A stretch of DNA of 64,000 nucleotides from Fulvivirga maritima (GCF_021389955.1 NZ_CP089980.1:4955001-5019000), one strand, 5' to 3'. Positions 38,818 through 48,057 are shown, counted from the first letter of the stretch. The notes: generated by a model not told the origin, from the sequence alone. Translations and numbers: made by a program.

Positions 38818-39021
38818 ATGTGTACAAAAAGAAAATCAAAATGTTTTCCGTTAATTTCGATGGGACTTCTAATAGTTGTAATTACAAATTCTATTGAACA
38901 TCTAAGTTCTTGGTATATTACAGATTTATTCAAAGGTATGTTAATGGGAACAGGAATTGGAATAGAAATTATCGGTTCAATCCTAATTAACAAAGAAAGA
39001 AGGCAAACGAAACAGCAATAA
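38818..39021 (+). CDS. Small membrane protein, unknown function
   Basis: A 67-residue protein with a basic N-terminus (MCTKRKSK), a hydrophobic segment at about 10-26, a second at about 38-55, and a basic polar tail. The ATG follows an AT-rich leader. It lies 55 bases before the ECF sigma gene on the same strand and shares its low GC and codon bias, so the three genes may have arrived together. No family recognised. The stretch 38613-38817 before it holds no other gene. Confidence 0.5.
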   Translation: MCTKRKSKCFPLISMGLLIVVITNSIEHLSSWYITDLFKGMLMGTGIGIEIIGSILINKERRQTKQQ

Positions 39022-39076
39022 ATTCTAATGAAAAATTTTTAAAAAAGTTTGGAACAAGTTTTATTAAATCAGTCCT

Positions 39077-39547
39077 ATGGATTTTGACGTAATTTATAAA
39101 ATTTATTCGCACAAAATCTTTCGTATTTGTCTTGGTTATTTTAACGATTATGACTTGGCAAAAGATATTACTCAAGAAACATTTATTTCAGTTTGGGAAA
39201 ATCTCAAGAAATTTGAAAAGCGTTCTTCTATTGGAACTTGGATTTATAGAATAGCAACAAACAAGTGTTTGCGTCAAATTCAAAAAGAAAAATCCAATCC
39301 CACTTCAGAACTTCCTTCAACTTTAAAATATATAGAGCCAAATTTTGAGAAAGAAGAAAAACTTTCAAGATTACATAAATACATTTCAGAACTTCCGGAA
39401 CTCGAAAAGATAATTATCACACTTTCATTAGAAGATATTCCACAGGAAAAAATTGCAGAAATTGTTGGTATTTCTCATTCTAATATTCGAGTAAAAGTTC
39501 ATAGAATTAAAGCAAAACTGACTGATAAATTTAAAGAAAATGGATAA
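39077..39547 (+). CDS. ECF-type RNA polymerase sigma factor
   Basis: A 156-residue sigma-70 family protein of ECF size. Region 2 (about 1-75) shows YFNDYDLAKDITQETFISVWENL with the -10-binding helix and WIYRIATNKCLRQIQKEK. A short linker precedes region 4 (about 100-150), LPELEKIIITLSLEDIPQEKIAEIVGISHSNIRVKVHRIKAKL, the -35-binding helix-turn-helix. No N- or C-terminal extension. Its stop overlaps the start of the next gene by eight bases, the classical sigma/anti-sigma arrangement. Strongly AT-rich codons differ from the core genes. Confidence 0.9.
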   Translation: MDFDVIYKIYSHKIFRICLGYFNDYDLAKDITQETFISVWENLKKFEKRSSIGTWIYRIATNKCLRQIQKEKSNPTSELPSTLKYIEPNFEKEEKLSRLHKYISELPELEKIIITLSLEDIPQEKIAEIVGISHSNIRVKVHRIKAKLTDKFKENG

Positions 39548-40112
39548 TTTTGAAGATATAAAACGACTTTGGAATTCTGAAAACACTTCGGAAATACCCG
39601 ACGTAAAGCAAATACAAACCATTTTTAAAAAATATCAAAATAAGAAAAAGCGAAATGCGTTTTGGTTAACAGGTTTGTTTATTGCTTGTAGCATTAGTTT
39701 TCTTTTCATTATTATTTTTCATAAGCCATTACTTTGGACAACTACATTTGGTGAAATATTAATTTCATTAGGTTTTTTATTGGGAATAATTCTAAAACTT
39801 AAAACGCTAAAAAAAATTTCAAAAGATGAATTAAAATCCAATAAAGAGTATCTTAAAGATTTAATGAAAAGTTCTTCTCAGGAAAAGTCAAAAGCAAATT
39901 GGCATTTAATTATTTCAGTTCTCTTTTTAACAATTGGTTATGGTTTTTTTCTTTATGAAGAATTTAAAGAGAATCAAACTCAATTGATTTTAAGCTACAT
40001 TGGCATTACTCTTTTTACAGGAGTAATCTATTTTATTTTTAGACCTCTTGTAAAAAAAATCTCAAAGAAAAATATTAAAAAAGTGATTGAAGCAATGGAA
40101 GATTCAAAATAA
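39540..40112 (+). CDS. Four-helix membrane protein, putative anti-sigma partner
   Basis: A 190-residue protein overlapping the ECF sigma gene by eight bases, so translation is coupled. The cytoplasmic N-terminus (about 1-38, NFEDIKRLWNSEN...) is charged and could bind the sigma factor. Hydrophobic segments lie at about 40-60, 65-85, 122-140 and 147-165, the middle pair separated by a basic helix. It lacks the zinc-binding HxxxCxxC of ZAS-type anti-sigmas. Position and topology suggest an anti-sigma or signal receptor, but there is no family match by eye. Confidence 0.65.
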   Translation: MDNFEDIKRLWNSENTSEIPDVKQIQTIFKKYQNKKKRNAFWLTGLFIACSISFLFIIIFHKPLLWTTTFGEILISLGFLLGIILKLKTLKKISKDELKSNKEYLKDLMKSSSQEKSKANWHLIISVLFLTIGYGFFLYEEFKENQTQLILSYIGITLFTGVIYFIFRPLVKKISKKNIKKVIEAMEDSK

Positions 40113-40160
40113 ACTTACAATTCAAATTTCAATGAATTAAAAACGTTTGCCAATAACTAA

Positions 40161-40208
40161 GTCTTCGTGTGGCTCATCGAGCCAAGCATGAAGACAGTGT
40201 TGAACGAA
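40161..40208. other. Long imperfect hairpin with GTTGAAC core (cassette-site-like)
   Basis: GTCTTCGTGTGGCTC (40161-40175) folds back on GAGCCAAGCATGAAGAC (40179-40195) with two bulged bases. It is followed by GTGTTGAACGAA (40197-40208). The heptamer GTTGAAC fits the GTTRRRY core of integron attC sites, and the bulged stem resembles an attC fold, but a good partner core on the left (GCCAATAAC) is only approximate. Confidence 0.35.
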
Positions 40209-40740
40209 CCGTGGCACAGTCTATGGGGATTAGTCATTATTGAGATATGATATTGAAGCCCTACTTATTGAGATTAAGGGCTGTGGCTTTGGATCAGAGT
40301 CTGGCTTTAAGCATGTAAAGGGTCTTGATAAGTTCCTATGAGTTAAAATTTTGTTTTTTGAAGTCCGTTTTATAGGATTTTAGGCATAGGATTTCCATTG
40401 CACCAGATTTGTGCATAAAAAAATCGTTAACTAAATTCAGGTAGGCAGACATTCTTAGGAGGTCCTCTGTTATCAAAGCGCATGATGGTAATGAGTTTAC
40501 CTTTTCCGCAATGAGGACAAACCCCTTTTTTGATAGGCTCTCTTTTGATAGAGAGCTTAACAGTTCCTGTTTGTTCTCTTATATTTTGTATGGATCGGGC
40601 TTTTCGGTTTACACTAAGTATACCATAATGCCTAATTCTCACAAAACTTTTAGGAAGAATGTGCATAGCAAACTGTACGGCCCCCTAAAAATAGGACAGC
40701 TTAAAAGTAGAAAAATTTAATTAAATTTAAACTGTTCACT

Positions 40741-41007
40741 ATGAAACGAAAGAAATTTTCACCCCAACAGATTGCCAGCATCTTGAAGGAATTTGATGCA
40801 GGTAAGACCGCGGCTGAGATCAGCCGTGAGCATGGTGTTAGTCAGGCAGCCTTCTACAAGTGGCGCCAGCGATTTGGAGGCATGGATGCTTCAGAGTTAC
40901 GGAAGCTAAAAGAACTTGAAGAGGAAAATCGCAGGCTTAAACACATGTATGCGGAATTAGCCCTTGATCTTAAGCTTGCTAAAGAGATCATCGAAAAAAA
41001 GCTTTAA
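40741..41007 (+). CDS. IS3-family OrfA
   Basis: An 88-residue protein with an N-terminal helix-turn-helix (FSPQQIASILKEFDAGKTAAEISREHGVS...AFYKWRQRFGG) and a C-terminal leucine-zipper helix (LKELEEENRRLKHMYAELALDLKLAKEII). It ends at TAA 41005-41007 just after the run GAAAAAAAGC, a classic A-rich slippery site. A -1 shift there would lead into OrfB (KKALKPCQKKQLV). OrfA itself is intact, but the OrfAB fusion cannot be made because OrfB is broken. Confidence 0.9.
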   Translation: MKRKKFSPQQIASILKEFDAGKTAAEISREHGVSQAAFYKWRQRFGGMDASELRKLKELEEENRRLKHMYAELALDLKLAKEIIEKKL

Positions 41008-41161
41008 AGCCCTGCCAGAAAAAGCAGCTAGTTACGGAAATAAAAAGGGAATTTAATTACGCGATCAGCATCAGCAGGGCGTGCCGGGTTTTAAATCTTG
41101 CCAAATCCGTCTATTATTATTCATCTATTAAAAATGATGAGCTTATTATGGCTGCTTTAAA

Positions 41162-42579
41162 CCCGGATTATTCATTAGAATAATCAAAAGGAGGACTAGT
41201 AGACGATATGTTCAAGAATATTCCCTCCATCCAGGGTCTTCTTTTGGAGGGTAATGAGATTTTTAAAACCTTTTTATTAGCATGGTTTGCTGTCCAGGCT
41301 CCTAATGCAAAGCAATAGGATCTGAGGGTTGATAGGGTTGCTTTTCGATGATGGTTCAACGCAAAATGCCTGAATAAACTCATCAAATTGTAAGCCACCA
41401 TGATAAAGCGAAAGGAGGCTTCTGTTGCCCAAAAATCTTGTAAACAAAAATTTTCAAGCCCAAAATCTTGTTTCAATTCCTTAATTCTGTTCTCACAATC
41501 GGCGCGGGTGTTGTACATGTTCCAAATCTGATCCAGAGGTAAATCCATATTGGTCACATAGCAACTATATCGATAGCCAGGCTGATCTTCAAAAAGTTCC
41601 TTGCCTCCTGCATGTGGCCTGATGTCAACTTGCTTTTTTACAATAATGTATCGTCTTGGCTTACCGTTTTCATGACTGAAAACCATCTCGTTCAGCTCTA
41701 TTCCCTTTGCCAGTTTGACCCAATCTTTAAGCCCCCAAACTTCGCTTTTTACATTGGGGTACATGCGTACAGCCATAATGTAATTGAGGAGTTCTTCATC
41801 TAGATATGACATGATTTCTTCGTTGTAAAAACCACTATCGGCCCTTACCAGACCTACTTTTTGTCCTGCCAAGGCGTGCTTAAAGGTTTCTTCCATGAAC
41901 TCCCTGCAACTACTACTGGCCGCTGTGTTGCCTGGCCTGAGCCATGCATTGGCCACCATTCTGGTTTGACTCACAAAGGCCATCAAGGGGTGATGTGAAT
42001 TTCTCCCTCTTTTGTTGGGGTTATAACCTTTACTACTCCCTTGTTGATCTCCATATCGAGTGATCACAGTACTATCAAAATCAATGGTGAGTGCTCCTAA
42101 ACGGAGCTGGTCAAAGAACCATTGTTGAAGCTCTGGAAATACTTCGTTGTTTAGGGATTGAGAGAATTTTCCAAAAAAACGACTGTAGGTACTTTGGCTA
42201 GGCATACCATCCCATCCAAAAATTGACTGTAAAACAGTATCATATCTCAACCAGTCACAATGGATGTATCTACTAGCCCCTGTCCAGATACTCAGCCAAA
42301 AACTCTCTACGATTTGCTTGGGGTCATACCCTCGGTTAGAACCAGGAGATGGAAGTGCCAGTTCGGCTAATTTTTCTCGTATCCCTACCTGATCGATAAA
42401 TCGTTTCATTAAACTCATCCCTCCAAAGGGTGTCACTGGCTTGGAGGAATATTCAATGGGTAAAGACCCTATATTTTGAGTAACCATTCTGGTGATTTTT
42501 ATACCTCATCAAAATCGATCTTTTTACACAATTATCGAAGGATTTTCTAAACTTTTAGTTTTCTAATGCATAATCAGGG
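41162..42579 (-). mobile_element. IS1380-family insertion sequence, copy B (inside IS3 orfB)
   Basis: 1418 bases, with the same ends as copy A and flanked by TTAAA (41157-41161 and 42580-42584). Excising it with one duplication restores the IS3 OrfB reading [14 protein letters not shown]. Its transposase has the same protein sequence as copy A. It is the innermost and youngest insertion of the nest. Confidence 0.95.
41168..42487 (-). CDS. IS1380-family transposase, second copy
   Basis: 439 residues, identical in sequence to the copy at 4321-5640, with the same DDE blocks (IDFDST, VRADSGFY, CENRIKEL). Both copies are intact and in the same orientation in the window. Recombination between them would delete or excise about 37 kb, including the whole polysaccharide locus (inference). 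Confidence 0.93.
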   Translation of the reverse strand: MVTQNIGSLPIEYSSKPVTPFGGMSLMKRFIDQVGIREKLAELALPSPGSNRGYDPKQIVESFWLSIWTGASRYIHCDWLRYDTVLQSIFGWDGMPSQSTYSRFFGKFSQSLNNEVFPELQQWFFDQLRLGALTIDFDSTVITRYGDQQGSSKGYNPNKRGRNSHHPLMAFVSQTRMVANAWLRPGNTAASSSCREFMEETFKHALAGQKVGLVRADSGFYNEEIMSYLDEELLNYIMAVRMYPNVKSEVWGLKDWVKLAKGIELNEMVFSHENGKPRRYIIVKKQVDIRPHAGGKELFEDQPGYRYSCYVTNMDLPLDQIWNMYNTRADCENRIKELKQDFGLENFCLQDFWATEASFRFIMVAYNLMSLFRHFALNHHRKATLSTLRSYCFALGAWTANHANKKVLKISLPSKRRPWMEGIFLNISSTSPPFDYSNE

Positions 42580-43850
42580 TTAAAAGAAAAAGCAGAGCAG
42601 TTTCCCAGAGAAGGTTTTTGGAAAGCTTTCAGGCGACTTCGCAATGAGGGGCATCAATGGAATCATAAGAAAGTGCATAGAGTCTATAAATCCATGGGAT
42701 TAAGTATGCGTAGAAAGACAAAAAAAAAAGACTGCCCGCAAGAGTGAAAGAGCCTTTGGAGATACCGCCTGTAATCAATCATACTTGGTCTATTGACTTT
42801 ATGAGTGATGCTCTATTGAACGGCAGAAAGTTTCGATCTTTCAATGTAATGGATGATTTTAACAGGGAAGCGCTACATATAGAGATTGACTATTCTCTTA
42901 AGAGCAATAAAATAGTATGGGTTTTAAACCATTTAATTAAACGTCGAGGCAAACCTGAGCGGATCAGGATGGATAATGGCCCTGAATTTATTGCAACATT
43001 AACTAAGGAATGGAGCCAAATGCACGAAATCGACTTCATTTATATACAACCAGGTAAGCCCACTCAAAATGCCTACATAGAAAGGCTGAATGGCACCTTC
43101 AGAAGAAATGTATTGGATGTGTATATTTTTGATGATATAAATGAAGTGCGTGAAGCTACTGAAAAGTGAATGAATGACTATAACTTTTTCAGGCCTCATG
43201 AAAGTCTGAATGACTTGAGTCCGGTGCTGTATGCACAGAGGGCGTTAACAGTGGATAACTCTATCGAGTTACCCACAATTAACACCTGATTTCAATAATA
43301 ATAATTGTTAGAAATCTATACATTTAAACAGTCCTAATTTTGGGGTGCTTACAAAACCTTCTGACAAACTCATGGTGAGATAAAATAGCTACTTCCTTTT
43401 TGCCTGCATTTTTATAGTTTTTAGCAATGAAGGCTACAGATTTCGGGCTAATATCAGTTATTCTGTGGTTAGATATGGCAATTTTATGCGTGTACCTTCC
43501 TAGATATTCAGTGACCTGCTGCGGGCCAAGGAAAGGTCTTTTGGCATATACCACCCAGGGTTTCTTAAGTAGCTTTCGATGTAATTGATGATCTAAGAGA
43601 CCGCTTTTGTTGAGATTATTCAAGAATTTAGCCCTGAACACCTTTCCCATAGCTTTTGGCTATAACGGTTTGAATTATGCCACCCATTTCGGTAAGGTAT
43701 ATGCCAGTGATTTCGGTTCAAACCGTGCCAGTGTATCTATTTGATTACGGTTCGATTTGTGCCACCATATTATAATAATTGATACCTATTACGGTTCGAT
43801 TTATGCCACTTTAAGAGTTCATTGATTGTTAATATCGCCCCAAAAAAAGG

Positions 43851-45395
43851 ATGGCGAATAAACTTGACATAATGGACTTAAAACAAATTATCAATCTTCA
43901 TTTGAGAGGGCTGAGCAATCGGCAAATTGCTTTGACCCTGGGTGTGAATAGAAACACTGTTAACCATTATTTGCGATCACTTCAGTCAAGCGATCAGCCC
44001 ATGGAAGCATTGCTACAGTTGGATACTGATGCCTTAGAAGAACTGTTTTCGTCTAAGACAACCATAAACAATGATCGTTATGCAGTTTTAATGCGTTTTT
44101 TTGAGACCATGCACCCACAGCGTCATCACCCAGGCTTTACCCTTCAGTACCACTACCAGTTGTATGCTGAGCAAACTCAGGATAGTTACAGTTACACTCA
44201 GTTTACCACCCATTATCAGCGTAAGTACAAACAGGCCAAAGGTTCTATGAAGTTAGAGCACAAGGCAGGAAAAGAGCTTTATGTTGATTTTGCAGGTAAG
44301 AAATTAGAAGTAGTAGATCCATCTACAGGAGAAGTAAGCCAGGTAGAAGTTTTTGTGGCCACACTTCCTTTTAGTCAGTATACTTATGTGGAAGCATGTA
44401 AAAGTCAAAAAAGGGAGGACTTTATTCAATGCCTCAATAATGCACTCCGCTTCTTTGGAGGAGTACCTGTAGCCATCGTGTCAGACAACCTTAAATCGGC
44501 AGTTACCCGATCCAGCAAGTATGAGGCGGTTATTAATAAAACTTTCAAAGACTTCGCTCATCACTATGGGTGTGCCATAAACCCTACACGTAGTTATGCC
44601 CCACAAGATAAAGCACTGGTAGAAAATGCTGTTCAGCTGGCCTATCAGCGCATTTATTACCCTATGCGTAAAATGACATTCTTCTCTATTGAAGCGCTTA
44701 ATGAAGAGATCCAACATTATCTTAAGGGTTATAATAATGTACTTTTTCAAAGAAAAGAAGCTTCCAGAAAAGAGCTGTTCCAATCTGTAGAATCATCCCT
44801 TCTAAAAAGCTTACCTCAAACTACTTATCAGGTTAAAGAATACGCCAGAGCCAAGGTACAGAAGATGGGATATGTATACTTCTCGGCTGACAAGACTTAT
44901 TATAGCGTTCCCTATCGCTACATTGGCTCTCAAACTCAGATACAGTATACCTCCAAACATGTTGAAGTATACTAAAAAAGCCAACGCATTGCGCTGCATA
45001 ATAGAGTAATGAGTAAGGGAGCTTATATTACTAATAAGAATCACCTCTCCAGTACACACCGTGCTTATAGCCAATGGAGTCCTCAGTATTTTTCTGATCA
45101 GGGAGGTAAAATAGGTGTAAATGTAAAGCTGTTTATGACAGGTTTATTTCTGCAGGGTGACTATCCTGAGATTAACTACAAAAGAGCCATGGGCATTTTA
45201 ATGCTGGCCAAAAACTATGGCCATGAGCGTGTAGATAAAGCCTGCCTAAGGGCTGTTCATCATGACACATACAGCTATCAAAGGCTCAAAAATATACTCA
45301 GCAATAATATGGACGAGCATGAAATAGAACAAGAAAACCATCAATCACATATCCCTTCTCACAAAAACATCAGAGGGGCTAACCATTACCAGTAA
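43851..45395 (+). pseudogene. istA: IS21-family transposase IstA with an in-frame TAA
   Basis: The frame codes for a 514-codon IstA: an N-terminal helix-turn-helix (LSNRQIALTLGVNRNTVNHYL), then the rve integrase core with KELYVDFAGKKLEV (first Asp), VAIVSDNLKSAV (second Asp) and QDKALVENAVQLAYQR (Glu). It is interrupted by TAA at 44973-44975 between KHVEVY and KSQRIALHNRVMSKG; the frame is unchanged on both sides, so this is one nonsense change rather than an indel. The C-terminal part (45009-45395) matches the usual IstA tail (LLMLAKNYGHERVDKACLRA-like). The DDE core itself is upstream of the stop. Start at ATG 43851. Confidence 0.85.
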
Positions 45396-45406
45396 ACAAT
45401 AATTTT

Positions 45407-46141
45407 ATGAACAATAATCAAACAATAGAAAAACTAAAATCCATGAGGCTATCTGCGATGGCTGAACTGCACAGACAACAACTCAGTAGCAATGCTTATC
45501 AAAAATGTACCCCAGATGAATACCTGGCCTTACTCACTGAAAGTGAATGGGAAGACCGTCAGAATAAGAAGATTACACGGCTGATGAAAAAAGCCACCTT
45601 CAAGCAGCAGGCAGACATGGATGAAATAATCTTCTCAGAAGATAGGAATCTGGATAAAAACATGTTCAACAGGTTGTCCTCCTTACAGTTCATCAAGCAA
45701 AGTGAAAACATCATTATTACAGGTGCTTCAGGAGTAGGCAAAAGCTTTATGAGTCAGGCCATAGGCAGACAAGCTTGTCTGATGGGCTATAGCACCATCT
45801 ATCAGGTAACAGCTCGCCTGTTCAACAAAATGAAACTCGCCAAAGTAGATGGCACCTATATCAAAGAACTTAAAAGAATTACCTCTGCCCAACTCTTAAT
45901 ACTAGATGATTTTGGTTTACAAAGCATGGACAATATGGCAAGAGAAGTACTTATGGATATTATCGATGATCGTCATGGAAAAACTTCAACTATAATCTCC
46001 TCTCAAATACCAGTATCAGCCTGGTATGATATTATTGGTGAAGGCACTATTGCTGATGCCATATTAGACAGGCTCGTTAACTCTTCTCATAGAATAGATC
46101 TCAAAGGAGAATCTTTGAGAAAAGGTATGTTGAAACATTAA
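45407..46141 (+). CDS. istB: IS21-family ATPase IstB
   Basis: A 244-residue DnaC/IstB-type AAA+ ATPase with Walker A GASGVGKSF (about residues 105-113), Walker B LLILDDFG, and the sensor-type STIISSQIPVSAWYD and DAILDRLVNSSHRIDL blocks. It starts 11 bases after the IstA stop. IstB binds target DNA and activates IstA. It is intact, although its partner carries a stop codon. Confidence 0.92.
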   Translation: MNNNQTIEKLKSMRLSAMAELHRQQLSSNAYQKCTPDEYLALLTESEWEDRQNKKITRLMKKATFKQQADMDEIIFSEDRNLDKNMFNRLSSLQFIKQSENIIITGASGVGKSFMSQAIGRQACLMGYSTIYQVTARLFNKMKLAKVDGTYIKELKRITSAQLLILDDFGLQSMDNMAREVLMDIIDDRHGKTSTIISSQIPVSAWYDIIGEGTIADAILDRLVNSSHRIDLKGESLRKGMLKH

Positions 46142-46808
46142 TATTTACTAAAATTACGAAACTCTTAAAGTGGCATAGATACACCGAAATCACTGGCATA
46201 GTTTGACCGAAACAACTGGCATAGTCCGACCGAAATAGCCAGCTTTTACAGGGAAAAGGTACTTTCCTTTGTTTTTACACTCTTTCCATTTACCAGCGTC
46301 AGTAATTCCCCCTCCAGGTACAATGCAGTGTAGGTGGGGGTGCAGACTTAGGTTAGCTCCCCAAGTATGAAGCACGGCAATCATTCCAGTAGTAGCCCCT
46401 AAAAAGTTATGATTTAGTGCAAACCCCTTGATCACTTGCCAAGCAGATTTAAACAATATATTGTAAACCTGTTTGGGCATATTCAGAGCCAGCTCGTTGA
46501 GGTGATGAGGTATTGTGAAAACTACATGGAAGTAGGGAGTATTGAGTAGTTCATCTTCTCTCTTTCTAATCCATTCTTCTCTTTGATGTCCCTGGCACTT
46601 GGGGCAATGCCTGTTTCTGCAAGAGTTGTAGCTAAGATGGATCTTTCCACAGCTCTGATGGTTTGAGCAAATGTCAATATGTCCACCCATGGCCGCAGTT
46701 CTACATTTTGATATGGCGAACAGCGTTCTTTGTTTCCATTTATTTTGAGTAACCTGGTGGATTTTCAGTTTACTAATTACCTGAGCCAGTTCCCACCGAG
46801 GTTTTCTG

Positions 46809-47609
46809 CTACTCATATAGCTTGTCTAAAGTGGAGAAAGTATCCTTTCTGCCCACTCTGGCCACATGCAGATATACCATGGTGGTTTGTATGGCCTGGT
46901 GTCCGAGGAGTTCTTTAAGGGAGATGATGTCCATACCCATTTCCAACAGATGAGTGGCATAGGAGTGTCTGAGGGCATGAGCAGTGAGTTGTTTTTGTAT
47001 TCCTGACTCCGTCCTTACCTGTCTCATGACCCACTGTATGCCTCTGGGAGTATACTGTTCGGCTTTATTGGAGAGTAATAAAAAAGAAGAAGGCCTTTCG
47101 GCATTTATATATTGTTTTATACCCCTTATGAGCATCTCGCCGATGGGGACATATCGGTCTTTATTACCTTTCCCCTTGCGCACATGTATCATTTTGCGGT
47201 TCAGGTCAACATCAGCTATTTTGAGGTTACATAGTTCGAAGTTTCTGAGTCCGCAGCCATAAAGCAGAGCAATGATGAGTCTATGCTTGAGTAGTTTGGG
47301 GGTTTTGAGGATGACCCTGACCTCCTGTTGAGAAAGCACAACGGGTAATGCTTTTTGTCTTTTGAGTGAAGGCAATGCTACCAGCAGTTGTTTGATTCCA
47401 TATTGCCGATAGAGGAACCTGAGTCCGTAGATGGTGTGCTTAAAATAACTTTCAGAGGGCGTATTGTGCTTGTTTTTGAGCCATTGGAGGTAATCGAGCA
47501 GCTGTTCTTCATCGATCTCCAGTAGGCTACACTTGAAGTGCTTCACCATATGAGCCAGACAGCGAGCATAATTGTTAAGAGTACTTTGGCTTCTGCCTGC
47601 GAGTTCCAC
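46809..47609 (-). CDS. Tyrosine recombinase of the IS91-like element
   Basis: A 266-residue site-specific recombinase with an N-terminal core-binding domain (about 1-85) and a catalytic domain with Arg in GCGLRNFELCNL, Lys in GKGNKDRYV, HALRHSYATH, LLGHQAIQTTMVYLHV and a Tyr nucleophile. The listed start is GTG at 47609; the frame stays open further upstream (KYPHFAEQYLKLKRA), and an ATG at about 47696 is offset from it by one base at an A8 run, so the true start or a frame error is unresolved. Its end overlaps the Y2 transposase start by eight bases. Paired recombinase/Y2 genes occur in other Bacteroidota IS91-type elements. Confidence 0.8.
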   Translation of the reverse strand: MELAGRSQSTLNNYARCLAHMVKHFKCSLLEIDEEQLLDYLQWLKNKHNTPSESYFKHTIYGLRFLYRQYGIKQLLVALPSLKRQKALPVVLSQQEVRVILKTPKLLKHRLIIALLYGCGLRNFELCNLKIADVDLNRKMIHVRKGKGNKDRYVPIGEMLIRGIKQYINAERPSSFLLLSNKAEQYTPRGIQWVMRQVRTESGIQKQLTAHALRHSYATHLLEMGMDIISLKELLGHQAIQTTMVYLHVARVGRKDTFSTLDKLYE

Positions 47610-48057
47610 CGCTCTTTTGAGTTTGAGATACTGCTCAGCAAAGTGCGGATACTTTTTACAAGCCTTTTGGATGTTGTTTTCTCTTTTTTTTCATGATATT
47701 TGATATTAAGTGAATGAAAATAGAATATGCCAAGTAGGAAGAACTTATGCAAATAAACTCTTCCGCCTTGGCGGATTCGTTCAACACCATATAGCATTCA
47801 TGCCTTTACTCACTTTTAATGAAGCAAGTGCGACTAGGTCATATTTCTTATGTTTCGTGTTCTTTGCTAAGTACTGTAGTTCTTACTTGAGGTTATTTGA
47901 TCTGTGGCTCAGTCAACTTCGCTTTGGGGGCGGACCCAGAAAGCTCTTTACCAAAGACACTGCAACTTGGTTCAAAACACAAAAAATATTACTTTCAACA
48001 CTATTAAGTATAGGTATGGCACGAAATGCTATACTCGTACGTTATCACAAATAAGAA

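Larger units (their letters stand above)
40995..43289 (+). pseudogene. IS3-family OrfB (rve integrase), broken three ways
   Basis: The OrfB frame runs KKALKPCQKKQLVTEIKREF... to DELIMAAL, where an IS1380 element (41162-42579) is inserted, then resumes [19 protein letters not shown]. An A9 run at 42721-42729 then puts the frame out; it resumes at [23 protein letters not shown], the start of the integrase core. DDE residues are visible: Asp in WSIDFMSD, Asp in RMDNGPEF, and Glu in [17 protein letters not shown] at 43167-43169 (probably Trp originally, as in EKWMNDYNFFRPHESL) breaks the end. The element is dead. Confidence 0.85.
40674..43353 (+). mobile_element. IS3-family insertion sequence, itself split by IS1380
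   Basis: The ends are TGTACGG... (40674) and ...GCTTACA (43353), with related imperfect terminal repeats that include TAGGAC and TTAAA. The element is flanked by the duplication AAAC (40670-40673 and 43354-43357). Without the inserted IS1380 and its duplication it is about 1257 bases, the normal IS3 size. Both its genes and its host gene are reconstructed exactly by removing the inserted elements. Confidence 0.88.
43658..46240 (+). mobile_element. IS21-family insertion sequence
   Basis: A 2583-base element bounded by GGCTATAACGG (43658) and CCGAAATAGCC (46240) and flanked by a 7-base duplication AGCTTTT (43651-43657 and 46241-46247). Both ends carry several repeats of a TGCCA...CGGT type, the multiple binding repeats typical of IS21. 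It carries istA and istB. It splits the Y2 transposase gene after codon ...PVKA. Confidence 0.93.
40427..46816 (-). pseudogene. IS91-family Y2 (HUH) transposase, interrupted twice
   Basis: Three pieces on the - strand join to one frame of 372 codons: 46816-46241, 43650-43354 and 40669-40427. The joints read YLFPVKA-MGKVFRAKF and EFVRRF-AMHILPKSF, both seamless. The N-terminal piece has a zinc-finger-like cysteine set (CRNRHCPKCQ) and the HUH motif HPHLHCIVPGGGI. The middle piece has the twin-tyrosine region EYLGRYTHKIAISN. The C-terminal piece ends with a zinc-ribbon-like CPHCGKG. The breaks are caused by an IS21 element (7-base duplication) and an IS3 element (4-base duplication). It would have driven rolling-circle transposition. 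Confidence 0.88.
40197..47787 (-). mobile_element. IS91-like element with recombinase gene, carrying nested IS21, IS3 and IS1380 (limits tentative)
   Basis: The core is a tyrosine recombinase gene (46809-47609) overlapping a Y2/HUH transposase gene now in three pieces (40427-46816). Removing the inserted IS21 (with its duplication) and the IS3 (with IS1380 inside) leaves about 2.3 kb. The tentative limits are a 12-base inverted pair, GTGTTGAACGAA (40197-40208) and TTCGTTCAACAC (47776-47787); IS91 elements do not normally have terminal inverted repeats, so the true ends may differ. Confidence 0.55.

Noticed and set aside
47710-48054. A 114-codon + strand frame after the recombinase gene
   Set aside because: Composition is not protein-like, it crosses a palindrome (CCGCCTTGGCGG) and the GTTCAACAC repeat, and no family or start signal supports it.
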